Positions 8,990 to 17,685 of a stretch of DNA of 64,000 nt are shown piece by piece. Origin of the DNA: CAYREV01 sp964423345 (GTDB lineage: Bacteria > Bacteroidota > Rhodothermia > Balneolales > Balneolaceae); contig CAYREV010000001.1 of NCBI GenBank assembly GCA_964423345.1, positions 100,536 through 164,535 on the forward strand, given 5' to 3'. The notes under the pieces were generated by a model that was given only the letters and a program-made list of their open reading frames with translations, ran no database searches and was not told the DNA's origin. Within the stretch, counting starts at the first letter, position 1. Each line of letters opens with the position of its first letter. The position numbers and the translations under genes are program-made.

Positions 8990-10021
8990 TTAGCTCTGTT
9001 CCCCTGTTAAAATGAGGTGTTCCGATCTGAGGTCCCCAAACTGTTCACATCCCAGAAGGGTCAATATGATCCTCACCTGTTCCCTCCAGTTTTGTATCAG
9101 ATTCTCCAGTCCTTCATACCCCTCTTCCATTAATACTTTAATGATGGGTTGGGCAGCAGCGGTGAAATCGGCTCCCAGGCAAAAGGCTTTTACCATATCA
9201 AAGCTGGAACGGATGCCCCCGGAGGCAATCATTTCAAAAGTGTGAGTTTCCCGGAGTCGTTGTACCTCTCTTATACACCCTACCGTTGAAAGGCCCCATT
9301 CGTTAAACATCTCCAGCGGTTTTTTATTTGCCTTCCTCCTGTTTTCCACTTTCGACCAACTGGTCCCGCCCGCTCCGGCGACATCTATAACAGAGACCCC
9401 GGCTTTGAGCAGCTCTTCGGCAACGGTCCCGGATATGCCTGCACCTGTTTCTTTCACTATAACGGGAACGGGGCTATCATTGGCAAGTTTGGCAATACCC
9501 TCTTTTATGCCCTTGAAGCTTCGGTCACCCTCCGGCTGCATGAGCTCCTGCAGAGGATTGAGGTGAACTATTACAGCATCGGCCTCTATGCTGTCAATCA
9601 GTATGTTCAGCTTTTCTTTCGGTAGTCCCCCTATAAGCTGCGCCCCCCCGATGTTGGAGGCTATAAAGGCGGACGGAGCTTTTTTTCGGACAATGGAAAA
9701 CGATGAGACTGCATCCGGGTCTTCGAGCATGATACGCTGACTTCCCACTCCAAAAGGCAGGTTGTATGATTCACAAAATTCAGCAATACGTTCATTTATG
9801 GACCCTGCATCGGTATAGCCTCCGGTCATTGAAGAGATAAACAGAGGAAATGAAAAGCTTCGTCCCATCAGGGATGCTTCAGTACTTACTTTTTCAAAAT
9901 CGGTTTCCGGAAGGGCATTGTGTTTCAGGCGGTACTGCTCAAAGCCTGTGGGCTGCCGGTACTGCATCTGCCCCGAAACAGTAAGGTCAAGATGGTCTTT
10001 TTTGCGCTCTTTAATAGACAT
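8990..10021 (-). CDS. fni: Type 2 isopentenyl-diphosphate delta-isomerase (FMN-dependent)
   Basis: A 343-residue flavoprotein that interconverts IPP and DMAPP. The start of the protein has the family's RKKDHLDL element, followed by the SFPLFISSMTGG segment, GSQRIML, a nearby IGGAQLIGG, and the C-terminal flavin/phosphate-binding stretch IASGGIRSSFDMVKA. These are hallmarks of Idi-2/Fni rather than the Nudix-type Idi-1. It needs FMN, NADPH and Mg. It lies directly upstream of the polyprenyl synthase on the same strand, giving a small isoprenoid unit. Length is usual for the family. Confidence 0.92.
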   Translation of the reverse strand: MSIKERKKDHLDLTVSGQMQYRQPTGFEQYRLKHNALPETDFEKVSTEASLMGRSFSFPLFISSMTGGYTDAGSINERIAEFCESYNLPFGVGSQRIMLEDPDAVSSFSIVRKKAPSAFIASNIGGAQLIGGLPKEKLNILIDSIEADAVIVHLNPLQELMQPEGDRSFKGIKEGIAKLANDSPVPVIVKETGAGISGTVAEELLKAGVSVIDVAGAGGTSWSKVENRRKANKKPLEMFNEWGLSTVGCIREVQRLRETHTFEMIASGGIRSSFDMVKAFCLGADFTAAAQPIIKVLMEEGYEGLENLIQNWREQVRIILTLLGCEQFGDLRSEHLILTGEQS

Positions 10022-10046
10022 AATTTAGTTTTAATGCATTAATCCT

Positions 10047-10799
10047 TTATATCATGTATGATCCGCCATTGATATGAAAAGTTGCCCCGGTCATATGCTT
10101 TACTTTTCCGGATGCCAGGAAAGCGACCAGTTGCCCCACCTCTTCTGCTGAGGTAATTTCGTCGAAGGCCATCCCCTCCGTAAGGTACTCTTCCCCATAT
10201 ACTTCAATAGAGTCCATTGCCATATCCGTTTTTATAAATCCCGGTGCTATGGAATAGGCAGATATTCCATATTCGCCAAAATCCCTTGCAATACTTTTGG
10301 TAAAGGCAACCAACCCTCCCTTTGATGCCGCATAGGATGCATACTCCTGCGTATCGCCGCGGTAAGCAGCTCGGGATGCTATGTTTATAAGCAGCCCTCC
10401 CCCCTCCGACTTCCACCGATTTAAAGCCCATTTAGACAACAGGGCCGGTGCCCTCAGGTTAACCTGAAGCGTACGGTCCCAATTGTCCAGCCAGTTTGAG
10501 TCATTGCTGTCAAATCCACACTCTTCAAAGATACCTGCATTGTTAACCAGAACGCCCGGGGGGGCTTCCCTTTCAAAAAGGGGTTTCAGTTTATCTGTCA
10601 GCTGGCCGGCTTTGGCAAGATCTACATAGATTCCTTCAAAACGATCGTTATCGGCAAATTCGGCCGGAAATTCAGAGCTCCGGGCGGTCCCGATCACCCT
10701 TGAGTTTTGATCCAGGAGAAGTTGGGTTATAGCTTTCCCTATTCCCCTGGAGGCTCCGGTTACCACTACGCAGGTATCGCTTAGTGTCTGCTTGTTCAT
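10047..10799 (-). CDS. Short-chain dehydrogenase/reductase
   Basis: A 250-residue classical SDR from the ATG at 10799. The upstream ATG at 10841 would add 14 unconserved residues. The NAD(P)-binding motif is VVVTGASRGIGKA, the NNAG element reads LVNNAGIFEECG, the active site shows Ser in INIASRAAY and the YxxxK pair in YASYAASKGG, and the C-terminus ends with TGATFHINGGSYMI. These features are typical of 3-oxoacyl-ACP reductase-like (FabG-type) enzymes, but the substrate cannot be told. It is followed by fni 25 bp downstream and may share its transcript. Confidence 0.88.
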   Translation of the reverse strand: MNKQTLSDTCVVVTGASRGIGKAITQLLLDQNSRVIGTARSSEFPAEFADNDRFEGIYVDLAKAGQLTDKLKPLFEREAPPGVLVNNAGIFEECGFDSNDSNWLDNWDRTLQVNLRAPALLSKWALNRWKSEGGGLLINIASRAAYRGDTQEYASYAASKGGLVAFTKSIARDFGEYGISAYSIAPGFIKTDMAMDSIEVYGEEYLTEGMAFDEITSAEEVGQLVAFLASGKVKHMTGATFHINGGSYMI

Positions 10800-10893
10800 A
10801 TCAATTGCCGCTAAATTAGTATTGGACGGGTTGGAATACAAAGATAAGATATGCCGGAAGATGCCAAAACCTTAATAGTTTCCCAAGGGGGCA

Positions 10894-11421
10894 TTACCGC
10901 CTGTAAACCGGTACGTTGGAACAGGCTTCGCCGTACATGAGCTTCTTGACGTGCGGGACTAATTTCTTAGTAGCATATAGGTACACGCTTTCGGGAACCG
11001 GTTTCTCCTTGCTGCTGCACCCTTTAAGAATTACAAACTTGTCGCGGAAACGCTCCCAGTCGACCTCTTCCAGATTTCTACGGTAAAGTTCAAAGAGAAA
11101 ATCGGCTTTCCTCCCCTCGAAAATATCTTTAGCTATTCCATCAGCATGTTGGGCTACAAGCATATAGGCCCATTTTGATATAATAGCATCAGTAGAACAG
11201 TAGACTGCCAGGTACGTATCGTTATACTTGCTCCAATCGTGATTTTCGAGTTGCTCCCTGAATTCTTTTTCTTTGAGAATCAATCCTTCGTAGAGAAAAT
11301 CCTTCAGGTCCAGTTCGGAGACCGGAGATTCATCGTAAAAATCCTGCAGGTTTATGGTCACCAGTTTTTCGGACTGTTTGACCTTATTGACGATTTTGTT
11401 TTCATCTGTTTGAGTAGCCAT
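10894..11421 (-). CDS. DUF2480 family protein
   Basis: A 175-residue soluble acidic protein matching the DUF2480 family, which I recognise from Bacteroidota genomes. Visible conserved features are NKVKQSEKLVTINLQDFYDE near the N-terminus, the central KYNDTYLAVYCSTDAIISKW and the C-terminal LKGCSSKEKPVPESVYLYAT. No catalytic motif or membrane segment is seen. It is the last gene of the suf cluster (11 bp after the SufA-like gene), so a role in Fe-S assembly or its regulation is a guilt-by-association inference. The several Cys (CSTD, KGCSS, EACSN) could be relevant to that. Confidence 0.75.
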   Translation of the reverse strand: MATQTDENKIVNKVKQSEKLVTINLQDFYDESPVSELDLKDFLYEGLILKEKEFREQLENHDWSKYNDTYLAVYCSTDAIISKWAYMLVAQHADGIAKDIFEGRKADFLFELYRRNLEEVDWERFRDKFVILKGCSSKEKPVPESVYLYATKKLVPHVKKLMYGEACSNVPVYRR

Positions 11422-11432
11422 ATGCTATACTC

Positions 11433-11771
11433 CTATACCGAAAATGATTCTCCACATGAGCAGGTTCTTGAGGCATTGGGATTATGAAAATGAAATCCAT
11501 CTCCCTGCAGCCCTTCCGTATAATCAAGCTGGGTACCCGACAGGTATAAAAAGCTTCGCATATCAATGATCAGCCTGACCCCCTTTTCTTCGAACATCCG
11601 GTCTTTTTGTGACTCTTGGGCCTCTTCCTGCTCAAAGTCCAGTTCATAGGTTAGTCCTGAACATCCGCCGCTCACCACTCCGACACGCAGGGTTACATCT
11701 TCGGGAAGATGTTGCTCCTTTCTTATTTCCTTAATGCGTTTAGCGGCTCTGTCGGTAATGGAGATAGACAT
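11433..11771 (-). CDS. HesB/IscA/SufA-type iron-sulfur carrier
   Basis: A 112-residue A-type Fe-S carrier. The three signature Cys appear as one in SGGCSGLTYEL and two in the C-terminal RTCSCGESFSV. A-type carriers receive clusters from the scaffold (SufBC2D) and pass them to apoproteins. The N-terminus (ITDRAAKRIKEIRKEQ) is typical. It sits between the Nfu protein (24 bp upstream) and DUF2480, in a suf operon. Gene name sufA would be reasonable but the IscA/SufA/ErpA split cannot be made from sequence alone. Confidence 0.9.
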   Translation of the reverse strand: MSISITDRAAKRIKEIRKEQHLPEDVTLRVGVVSGGCSGLTYELDFEQEEAQESQKDRMFEEKGVRLIIDMRSFLYLSGTQLDYTEGLQGDGFHFHNPNASRTCSCGESFSV

Positions 11772-11795
11772 AGTTGTAAGTGCTCTTACTTAGTT

Positions 11796-12347
11796 TTATA
11801 CCGAGACCACTTGAATTTCGGGATCAATACGCTTTACCATGCTTTCAATGGCATACAGCGTTCCGGAAGTAGCCGTCGGACAGGTACCGCAAGCTCCCTG
11901 ATAGTGTACTTTCAACCTATTTCCATCCAGCCCCAGGATCTTAAGCCCACCGCCGTCGGCCAGCAAATAAGGCCTTACCTGTTCATCCAGCATTTTGTTA
12001 ATTTCCACCAGGCGTGGGTCGTCAGACTCCTGTACCTCCCTGGAGGCGTGTACCTCATCATCTTCAATAGCATCGGCTTGCTGCTTCGCTTCCCGGATAG
12101 GCGGAGCCAGCTGTCGCAACAGTTCGGACCAAACCGCATTTCCGTCCTGCGTCACAGTAACATACTTGTCTACATAATAGACGTTTATTACATGCTCAAT
12201 GGAGAACAAGGAAGAAGCCAGGTCGTCCCCTTCAGCTTCCGAAGCGTTTTCAAATGATTTCGTAACTCCGTTGGTAAGCGGTTCACCAAGTACAAACCGC
12301 ATGGCATCGGGGTTCGGCGTACGTTCTATTTCTTTAATTTTTGGCAT
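11796..12347 (-). CDS. Nfu-type Fe-S scaffold (Nfu N-terminal plus NifU-like C-terminal domain)
   Basis: A 183-residue protein. The N-terminal half (IERTPNPDAMRFVLGEPLT then SIEHVINVYYVDKYVTVT) is the Nfu N-terminal domain; the C-terminal half is the NifU-like thioredoxin-fold domain with the cluster-binding CXXC in QGACGTCPTATSG. The usual DGGD sequence before it reads DGGGLKI here. A poorly conserved acidic linker separates the two parts (residues about 95-115). Nfu proteins carry clusters to late targets. It follows sufS (118 bp downstream of its stop) in the suf operon. Confidence 0.87.
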   Translation of the reverse strand: MPKIKEIERTPNPDAMRFVLGEPLTNGVTKSFENASEAEGDDLASSLFSIEHVINVYYVDKYVTVTQDGNAVWSELLRQLAPPIREAKQQADAIEDDEVHASREVQESDDPRLVEINKMLDEQVRPYLLADGGGLKILGLDGNRLKVHYQGACGTCPTATSGTLYAIESMVKRIDPEIQVVSV

Positions 12348-12465
12348 ATCTGCTGGTTGCTTAGCTTCCTTTTGAGTTCACTGTTTAGAACGAATATAAA
12401 TAAAATATAGTTTCCTGAAAAGGGACCGTTGTTTCTGTTTGACTGCTTCTAAGGTCCGCCTGAGG

Positions 12466-13725
12466 TCAGAAAAATTCCCTGGCCTTACGTACTCCCTTTA
12501 CCAACCGGTCGATATCTTCCTCATTATTGTAGAATGAGATTGAAGCTCTGGCAGTACCCGGTATGTTAAACCTTCGCATGGTTGGCTGGGCGCAATGGTG
12601 TCCGGTTCTGATAGCAATACCCTGCTGGTCAAGTATGGTCCCTATGTCGGTTGCGTGTATATCGTCGAATACAAAGGATATAACCGATGCCTTTTCACGG
12701 GCGGTTCCAATAATTTTTAAGCCTTCGATATTCAGAAGCTGCCTGGTGGCATACTCCAACAACTCTTTCTCCCTTTGTGCGATGGCATCCATACCAATGT
12801 TCCTCAGGTAGTCGATAGCGGCTCCAAAGCCAATTCCAGCAGCGATGGGCGGAGTTCCCGCCTCAAATTTGTGGGGGAGTTCGTTATAGGTTGTCTCTTC
12901 AAAGGTAACCTTGTCGATCATGTCCCCTCCACCTCTGAACGGCGGCATCTTTTCCAGGTACTTTTCTTTGCCGTACAAAATGCCAAAACCCGTAGGCCCG
13001 CACATTTTATGAGAGGAAAAGGCATAAAAGTCGGCATCAAGCTCCTGTACGTCTACCTGGCTGTGTGGGGCCGCCTGGGCTCCGTCTATCAATACGGGTA
13101 TATCGTACTTATGGGCTTCCCGAATGATCTTCTTTACCGGGTGGATGGTACCCAATGCGTTGGATATATGACCGACGGCCACAATAGCCGTATGTTCATT
13201 TAACAGTTTTATGTATTCATCCCATATCAGCTCTCCCCGGTCATCTACAGGTATAATGCGAATAGTTGCTCCCCTCTCTTTTGCTATCATCTGCCAGGGT
13301 ACAATATTGGCATGATGTTCAATCTCGGAGAGGATAATCTCACTGCCTTCTTTCAGGCCGATTTTCCCGAAGCTGGCGGCAACTACATTAATGGAATCGG
13401 TTGCACCGCTGGTATACACTATTTCATGGTTATGAGCGGCGTTAATAAATGCACGGGTTTTCTCTCGCGTAGCTTCATAAAAATCGGTCCCTTCCTGGCT
13501 GAGCGTATGGATCCCCCTATGAACATTGGCATGTTCCTCCCGGTGATAGCGGTCTATTCGGTCGGCTACCGGTATGGGCATCTGGCTGGATGCCGCATTA
13601 TCCAGGTACACCAGCGGATTCCCGTTTACGGTCCTCGAAAGAACCGGGAAATCCTTACGAAGAGAAGCGAAATCAACCTTCGGACTCGTTTCCGTATTCG
13701 ATATGGTGTTTGCGGCTTTATCCAT
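12466..13725 (-). CDS. sufS: Cysteine desulfurase SufS
   Basis: A 419-residue PLP enzyme of the SufS/CsdB group. It removes sulfur from L-cysteine as a persulfide for Fe-S assembly. The N-terminus contains VYLDNAASSQMP, the PLP-binding Lys lies in AFSSHKMCGPTGFGILYG, and the persulfide Cys in IRTGHHCAQPTMRRF. Length matches SufS. It overlaps sufD by 1 bp. SufS usually needs a SufE or SufU sulfur acceptor; neither is encoded in this operon, so it must be elsewhere or replaced. The gap to nfu is 118 bp and contains no recognisable gene. Confidence 0.95.
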   Translation of the reverse strand: MDKAANTISNTETSPKVDFASLRKDFPVLSRTVNGNPLVYLDNAASSQMPIPVADRIDRYHREEHANVHRGIHTLSQEGTDFYEATREKTRAFINAAHNHEIVYTSGATDSINVVAASFGKIGLKEGSEIILSEIEHHANIVPWQMIAKERGATIRIIPVDDRGELIWDEYIKLLNEHTAIVAVGHISNALGTIHPVKKIIREAHKYDIPVLIDGAQAAPHSQVDVQELDADFYAFSSHKMCGPTGFGILYGKEKYLEKMPPFRGGGDMIDKVTFEETTYNELPHKFEAGTPPIAAGIGFGAAIDYLRNIGMDAIAQREKELLEYATRQLLNIEGLKIIGTAREKASVISFVFDDIHATDIGTILDQQGIAIRTGHHCAQPTMRRFNIPGTARASISFYNNEEDIDRLVKGVRKAREFF

Positions 13726-15062
13726 TATTTGGTGACAAGCTCAGAATCAAGTTGGCGGTCGGTGAAGTTATGTACTTCATCAACCAAAAGTTTTTGAACC
13801 GAATCGACAGTTATATTTTCTATGGTTTCGAGGGCAAAAGCATATATAAGGAGCTCACGCGCCTGTTGTTCGCTGAGCCCTCGGCTCTTGAGATAGAAGA
13901 CTTCGTCTTCCTCAAGCTGTCCCACCGTGGCCCCGTGAGTGCATACAACATCGTCGGCAAATATTTCAAGCTGGGGCTTGGTGTTAACCAACCCTTTTCG
14001 GGACAGGAGTAAATTCCTGTTTTCCTGGAATGAATCAATTTTTTGGGCGTCTTTTCGCACAAATATCTTGCCGTTGAACACCGAATGAGCATTGCCGTCG
14101 ATAATACACTTGTGCAACTGGTGGCTTTCGCAGTGCGAAAATTTATGGTCCATTACAGAGTGTGTATCCGATACCTGGTCGCCATTGATCAATACCAATC
14201 CGTCAACTGTAAATTTCACTTCCTCCTCCAGCTGGGTGATCCGCGGTTCGTTTCTGGATAGCTTCGCCCCGATGGTAATCGTATAGGATTCGTAGTTTGC
14301 GTGCTGTTTTACGTGGGCAGCCGTTCGGGCAATATGTATGGCGGCCCTACTGTCCCGTTGAATCTTGGTGTGTTTAACATAGGCTTCCCGTTCCAGGGTT
14401 ACCTCTACTACCGGCAGATTGAGATACTTGTTTTCACCCAAGCCGATATGATCTTCCACTACCGTCAGCTCCGATTTTTCGTCAGCCACGATCAGGCAGC
14501 GGGGCGTAGTGAAATAGGTTTCAGAGGCATCCGTCTGTACATAAAGAAGATGAACGGGGGTGTCCACATGTTTTTCTCTGGGGACATAGACAAATGCCCC
14601 GTCTTCCATAAATGCCTTATTGAAGGAAGAGAATATATCTCCCTCGAAGTCGGCATATTCGTTCAGGTGTTCCCGGATCAATGGGTTTGAATCGGCCGCC
14701 AAATCGGCAATATTACCTATGACCACTCCTTCGGGCATATCCTCTGCAGAGGAGTGTTTCTCTGAGAAACGACCGTTGACAAACACCAGCCTGGCCCCCT
14801 TGCTTTCCGGAATAAAATGTTCTTCGATAGCGGGTTCCGAAATATCCAGTTTACCGGCATGCTTGTATTGATCCCTGTACAGCTCCCTGAGGCTGATGAA
14901 TCTCCACTCCTCATCTTTTGGCTGTGGAAATTTCATCTTTCGCACCTCTTCGGCGGCTTCCAGCCTCAACTCCTGAAGAAGTTTGGACTTACCGTTGACA
15001 GACGATTGGTACTTTAAAAGATCCGGAAGAAAGTCGTTCGATTGTTGTTGAATATTAGCCAT
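13725..15062 (-). CDS. sufD: Fe-S assembly protein SufD
   Basis: A 445-residue SufD from the ATG at 15062, which follows the sufC stop by 4 bp; an ATG at 15080 would overlap sufC. SufD pairs with SufB in the SufBC2D scaffold and is needed for iron entry. The core is a beta-helix with PREKHVDTPVHLLYVQTD, VEVTLEREAYVKHTKIQRDS and the C-terminal SufBD signature THGATVGQLEEDEVFYLKSR(G). The catalytic-interface His lies in VCTHGATVG. It is followed by sufS with 1-bp overlap. Confidence 0.93.
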   Translation of the reverse strand: MANIQQQSNDFLPDLLKYQSSVNGKSKLLQELRLEAAEEVRKMKFPQPKDEEWRFISLRELYRDQYKHAGKLDISEPAIEEHFIPESKGARLVFVNGRFSEKHSSAEDMPEGVVIGNIADLAADSNPLIREHLNEYADFEGDIFSSFNKAFMEDGAFVYVPREKHVDTPVHLLYVQTDASETYFTTPRCLIVADEKSELTVVEDHIGLGENKYLNLPVVEVTLEREAYVKHTKIQRDSRAAIHIARTAAHVKQHANYESYTITIGAKLSRNEPRITQLEEEVKFTVDGLVLINGDQVSDTHSVMDHKFSHCESHQLHKCIIDGNAHSVFNGKIFVRKDAQKIDSFQENRNLLLSRKGLVNTKPQLEIFADDVVCTHGATVGQLEEDEVFYLKSRGLSEQQARELLIYAFALETIENITVDSVQKLLVDEVHNFTDRQLDSELVTK

Positions 15063-15066
15063 TTCC

Positions 15067-15846
15067 TTAATTCGGTTCACCGTTTACGGATACAGATGCC
15101 AGGTCGTTAAGCCAGTCATAGCCTTCATCTTCAAGCTTGACTGCCAGCTGCTTGTCGCCCGATTTGACGATTTTGCCGTCGAGCATAACGTGTACATGAT
15201 CCGGTACGACATAGTCAAGGATACGCTGGTAATGGGTTACCAGGCATACAGCATTGTCATTGCCGGCCAGGTGATTGATCCCTTTGGCAACAATCTTTAA
15301 TGCATCGATATCAAGCCCTGAATCCGTTTCATCCAGAAAAGATAGTGTGGGATTCAACACGGCCATCTGAAAGATTTCATTGCGTTTCTTTTCTCCACCG
15401 GAAAATCCTGCATTCACGCTTCTATCCAGAAATTCCCGTTTCATCTCTACTACCTTCAATCTGTCCTCTACATAATCCTCAAATTCGAGGGGGTCCAGCT
15501 CCTCTCGGCCCTGTTCCTTGGCTATAGTATTATAAGCCTGTCTCAACAGGGTCTTATTGGTGACACCGGGTACTTCCACCGGGTACTGAAACGCCAAAAA
15601 GATTCCCAAATGGGCTCGTTCTTCAGGGTCAAGTTCCAATATGCTTTCACCGTTGAATAGAATATCACCATCGGTGATTTCATAGGCGGGATGGCCTGCT
15701 ACCGCCTTGGAAAGCGTTGACTTTCCACTTCCGTTCGGGCCCATGATAGCATGGATTTCACCTTTATCGATATGAAGGTTGACGCCCTTGAGAATTTCCG
15801 TTCCATCCTCTTCGGCGACAACATGTAAGTTTTTTATGTCTAGCAC
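15067..15846 (-). CDS. sufC: Fe-S assembly ATPase SufC
   Basis: A 259-residue ABC-type ATPase. I chose the GTG at 15846 because it gives the family start (VLDIKNLHVVAEEDGTEIL) and normal length; a GTG at 15915 would add 23 odd residues. Walker A is GPNGSGKST, the signature is NAGFSGGEKKRNE and Walker B is LSFLDETDSGLD, all standard for SufC. It powers conformational change of the SufBCD scaffold. The order sufB-sufC-sufD-sufS is the usual one, with 97 bp between the sufB stop and this start. Confidence 0.94.
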   Translation of the reverse strand: MLDIKNLHVVAEEDGTEILKGVNLHIDKGEIHAIMGPNGSGKSTLSKAVAGHPAYEITDGDILFNGESILELDPEERAHLGIFLAFQYPVEVPGVTNKTLLRQAYNTIAKEQGREELDPLEFEDYVEDRLKVVEMKREFLDRSVNAGFSGGEKKRNEIFQMAVLNPTLSFLDETDSGLDIDALKIVAKGINHLAGNDNAVCLVTHYQRILDYVVPDHVHVMLDGKIVKSGDKQLAVKLEDEGYDWLNDLASVSVNGEPN

Positions 15847-15943
15847 TTTAAATGTTGTTTTATTTGTTTGGCAATTTAATTTGTTACAAGGATCCCGCTG
15901 GCCGGGGATAACCAAGATTCATTGAGAATTTCCTGTTGGTACC

Positions 15944-17392
15944 TTAGCCTACACTGCCTTCCAGTTTAATGCCCAGCAATTTGTCGGCTTCAACGGCAAA
16001 CTCCATGGGGAGTTCTTTCAGTACCTCTTTGGCAAATCCGTTTACAACCATCGATATGGCATCATCCTCATCCATACCCCGCTGTTGCAGGTAGAAGATC
16101 TGGTCTTCCCCAATCCGGCTTGTAGTAGCCTCATGTTCCACCTTGGCAGTTGGATTGGCCGATTCTATATAGGGGAAGGTATGGGCCCCGCAGGTCTGGC
16201 CAATAAGCATGGAATCACAAACCGAGTAGTTTTGTGCGTTTTCTGCACGGGGACTGATTTTTACCAGACCACGGTAGCTGTTATTGGACTCTCCGGCTGA
16301 GATACCCTTGGATATGATGGTGCTTTTGGTACCCTTTCCAATATGGATCATCTTTGTTCCGGTGTCGGCCTGTTGACGCTTGTTGGTTACAGCTACAGAG
16401 AAGAATTCACCTATGGAGTGGTCACCCTGCAGGATAACGCTCGGATACTTCCAGGTTATGGCGGAGCCGGTCTCTACCTGGGTCCACGATATCTTGGAGT
16501 GATCGCCGCGGCAATGTCCCCTTTTGGTCACAAAGTTATATATCCCTCCATTCCCCTCTTCATCACCGGAATACCAGTTTTGGATGGTGGAATATTTTAT
16601 TTCGGCATTTTCCATGGCAACCAGTTCAACGACGGCGGCGTGCATCTGTGTTTCTGAAAACATCGGTGCCGTGCATCCTTCCAGATAGCTGACGTGGCTG
16701 TTTTCCTCACATATAATGAGAGTGCGTTCAAACTGCCCGCTCTGCATATTGTTAATTCTGAAATAGGTAGAAAGCTCCATCGGACAGATCGTATCCTTGG
16801 GTACGTAACAAAAAGATCCGTCAGAAAACACAGCTGAATTCATAGCGGCGTAGAAGTTATCCCCTTTCGGAACAACCGACCCAAGATATTTTTTCACCAG
16901 CTCCGGGTGGTCCTGAATAGCTTCCGAGATAGAACAAAAAATAACTCCAGCCTCAGCCAGCTTCTCTTTGAATGTGGTGAATATGGATTCACTGTCAAAT
17001 ACAGCATCCACAGCTACACCCGAAAGCATTTTCTGTTCTTCCAACGGAATACCCAACTTTTCATAGGTCTCCCTGATCTGGGGGTCTATATCGTCGAGGC
17101 TTTCCGCTTTTTTGGCATTTTTCTTTTTAGTTGCCGAATAATACTGTATATCCTGGAAGTCAGGTTTGGGATAACTGATATTTGCCCAGTCGGGCTCTTC
17201 CATCTGCTTCCATTTTTCAAAAGCCTCAAGGCGAAATTCCGTTACCCATTCGGGTTCGTCCTTTCGACGAGATATTTCCCGGATGATATCTTCATTTATT
17301 CCTTTGGGAAAATCTTCATATTCCACATCTGTGGTGAAGCCATATTTGTACTCACCACCGATCATGGATTCCATTGCTTTCGTTTCACTCAT
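15944..17392 (-). CDS. sufB: Fe-S assembly scaffold SufB
   Basis: A 482-residue SufB, first gene of the suf operon. It forms the cluster-assembly site with SufD and SufC. The protein has the SufB-typical TKKKNAKKAESLDDIDPQ insert, SYLEGCTAPMF (conserved Cys region), WYSGDEEGNGGIYNFVTKRG and ends with the SufBD signature HEATTSRIGEDQIFYLQQRG. Length is normal. An imperfect palindrome (17455-17477) lies 63 bp upstream of the ATG and may be an operator. No Rrf2-type or SufR-type regulator gene is next to it. Confidence 0.95.
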   Translation of the reverse strand: MSETKAMESMIGGEYKYGFTTDVEYEDFPKGINEDIIREISRRKDEPEWVTEFRLEAFEKWKQMEEPDWANISYPKPDFQDIQYYSATKKKNAKKAESLDDIDPQIRETYEKLGIPLEEQKMLSGVAVDAVFDSESIFTTFKEKLAEAGVIFCSISEAIQDHPELVKKYLGSVVPKGDNFYAAMNSAVFSDGSFCYVPKDTICPMELSTYFRINNMQSGQFERTLIICEENSHVSYLEGCTAPMFSETQMHAAVVELVAMENAEIKYSTIQNWYSGDEEGNGGIYNFVTKRGHCRGDHSKISWTQVETGSAITWKYPSVILQGDHSIGEFFSVAVTNKRQQADTGTKMIHIGKGTKSTIISKGISAGESNNSYRGLVKISPRAENAQNYSVCDSMLIGQTCGAHTFPYIESANPTAKVEHEATTSRIGEDQIFYLQQRGMDEDDAISMVVNGFAKEVLKELPMEFAVEADKLLGIKLEGSVG

Positions 17393-17685
17393 AAAAATTG
17401 GGTACCGTATTTAATATTTGCTGATTGACACCTTGCTGCATTTCCGCATGCCGGGTCCAATTAATGCTAATTTGGACTAAATCTAATTTGAAACACGGAA
17501 GATAAGGACATTTGAGTGCTTTTTCATGTTCCCGGCAGAGCCGAAATATAAGCAATCTTCCTTGCAAGATAAACTATTATATGGGCCCTTCTGCCTTAAC
17601 GGATTAACGAATGGAAGTATCAATAATTATTTAACATTCATCCAATCGAAAGGGATTATTGATACCATTGAAACCGCTTATAAAC
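17393..17685. other. Intergenic region between the suf operon and an SDR gene
   Basis: This 293-bp AT-rich stretch lies between the sufB start and the stop of the next minus-strand gene. It should contain the suf promoter. Apart from the palindrome at 17455-17477 I see no RNA gene or convincing small gene. Confidence 0.6.
17455..17477. promoter_or_regulatory. Candidate operator upstream of sufB (GTCCAA-N11-TTGGAC)
   Basis: The arms GTCCAA (17455-17460) and TTGGAC (17472-17477) are exact inverted repeats with 11 bp between; the inner flanks TTA/TAA extend the symmetry with a one-base shift. It lies 63 bp upstream of the sufB ATG in an otherwise gene-free region, the right place for a regulator of the suf operon. 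The regulator is unknown, and similarity to Rrf2/IscR sites is only general. Confidence 0.35.

Noticed and set aside
14301..16657. Several plus-strand frames of 70-130 codons opposite sufD, sufC and sufB
   Set aside because: The minus strand encodes intact Suf proteins with diagnostic motifs. The opposite frames show no recognisable domain or start context.
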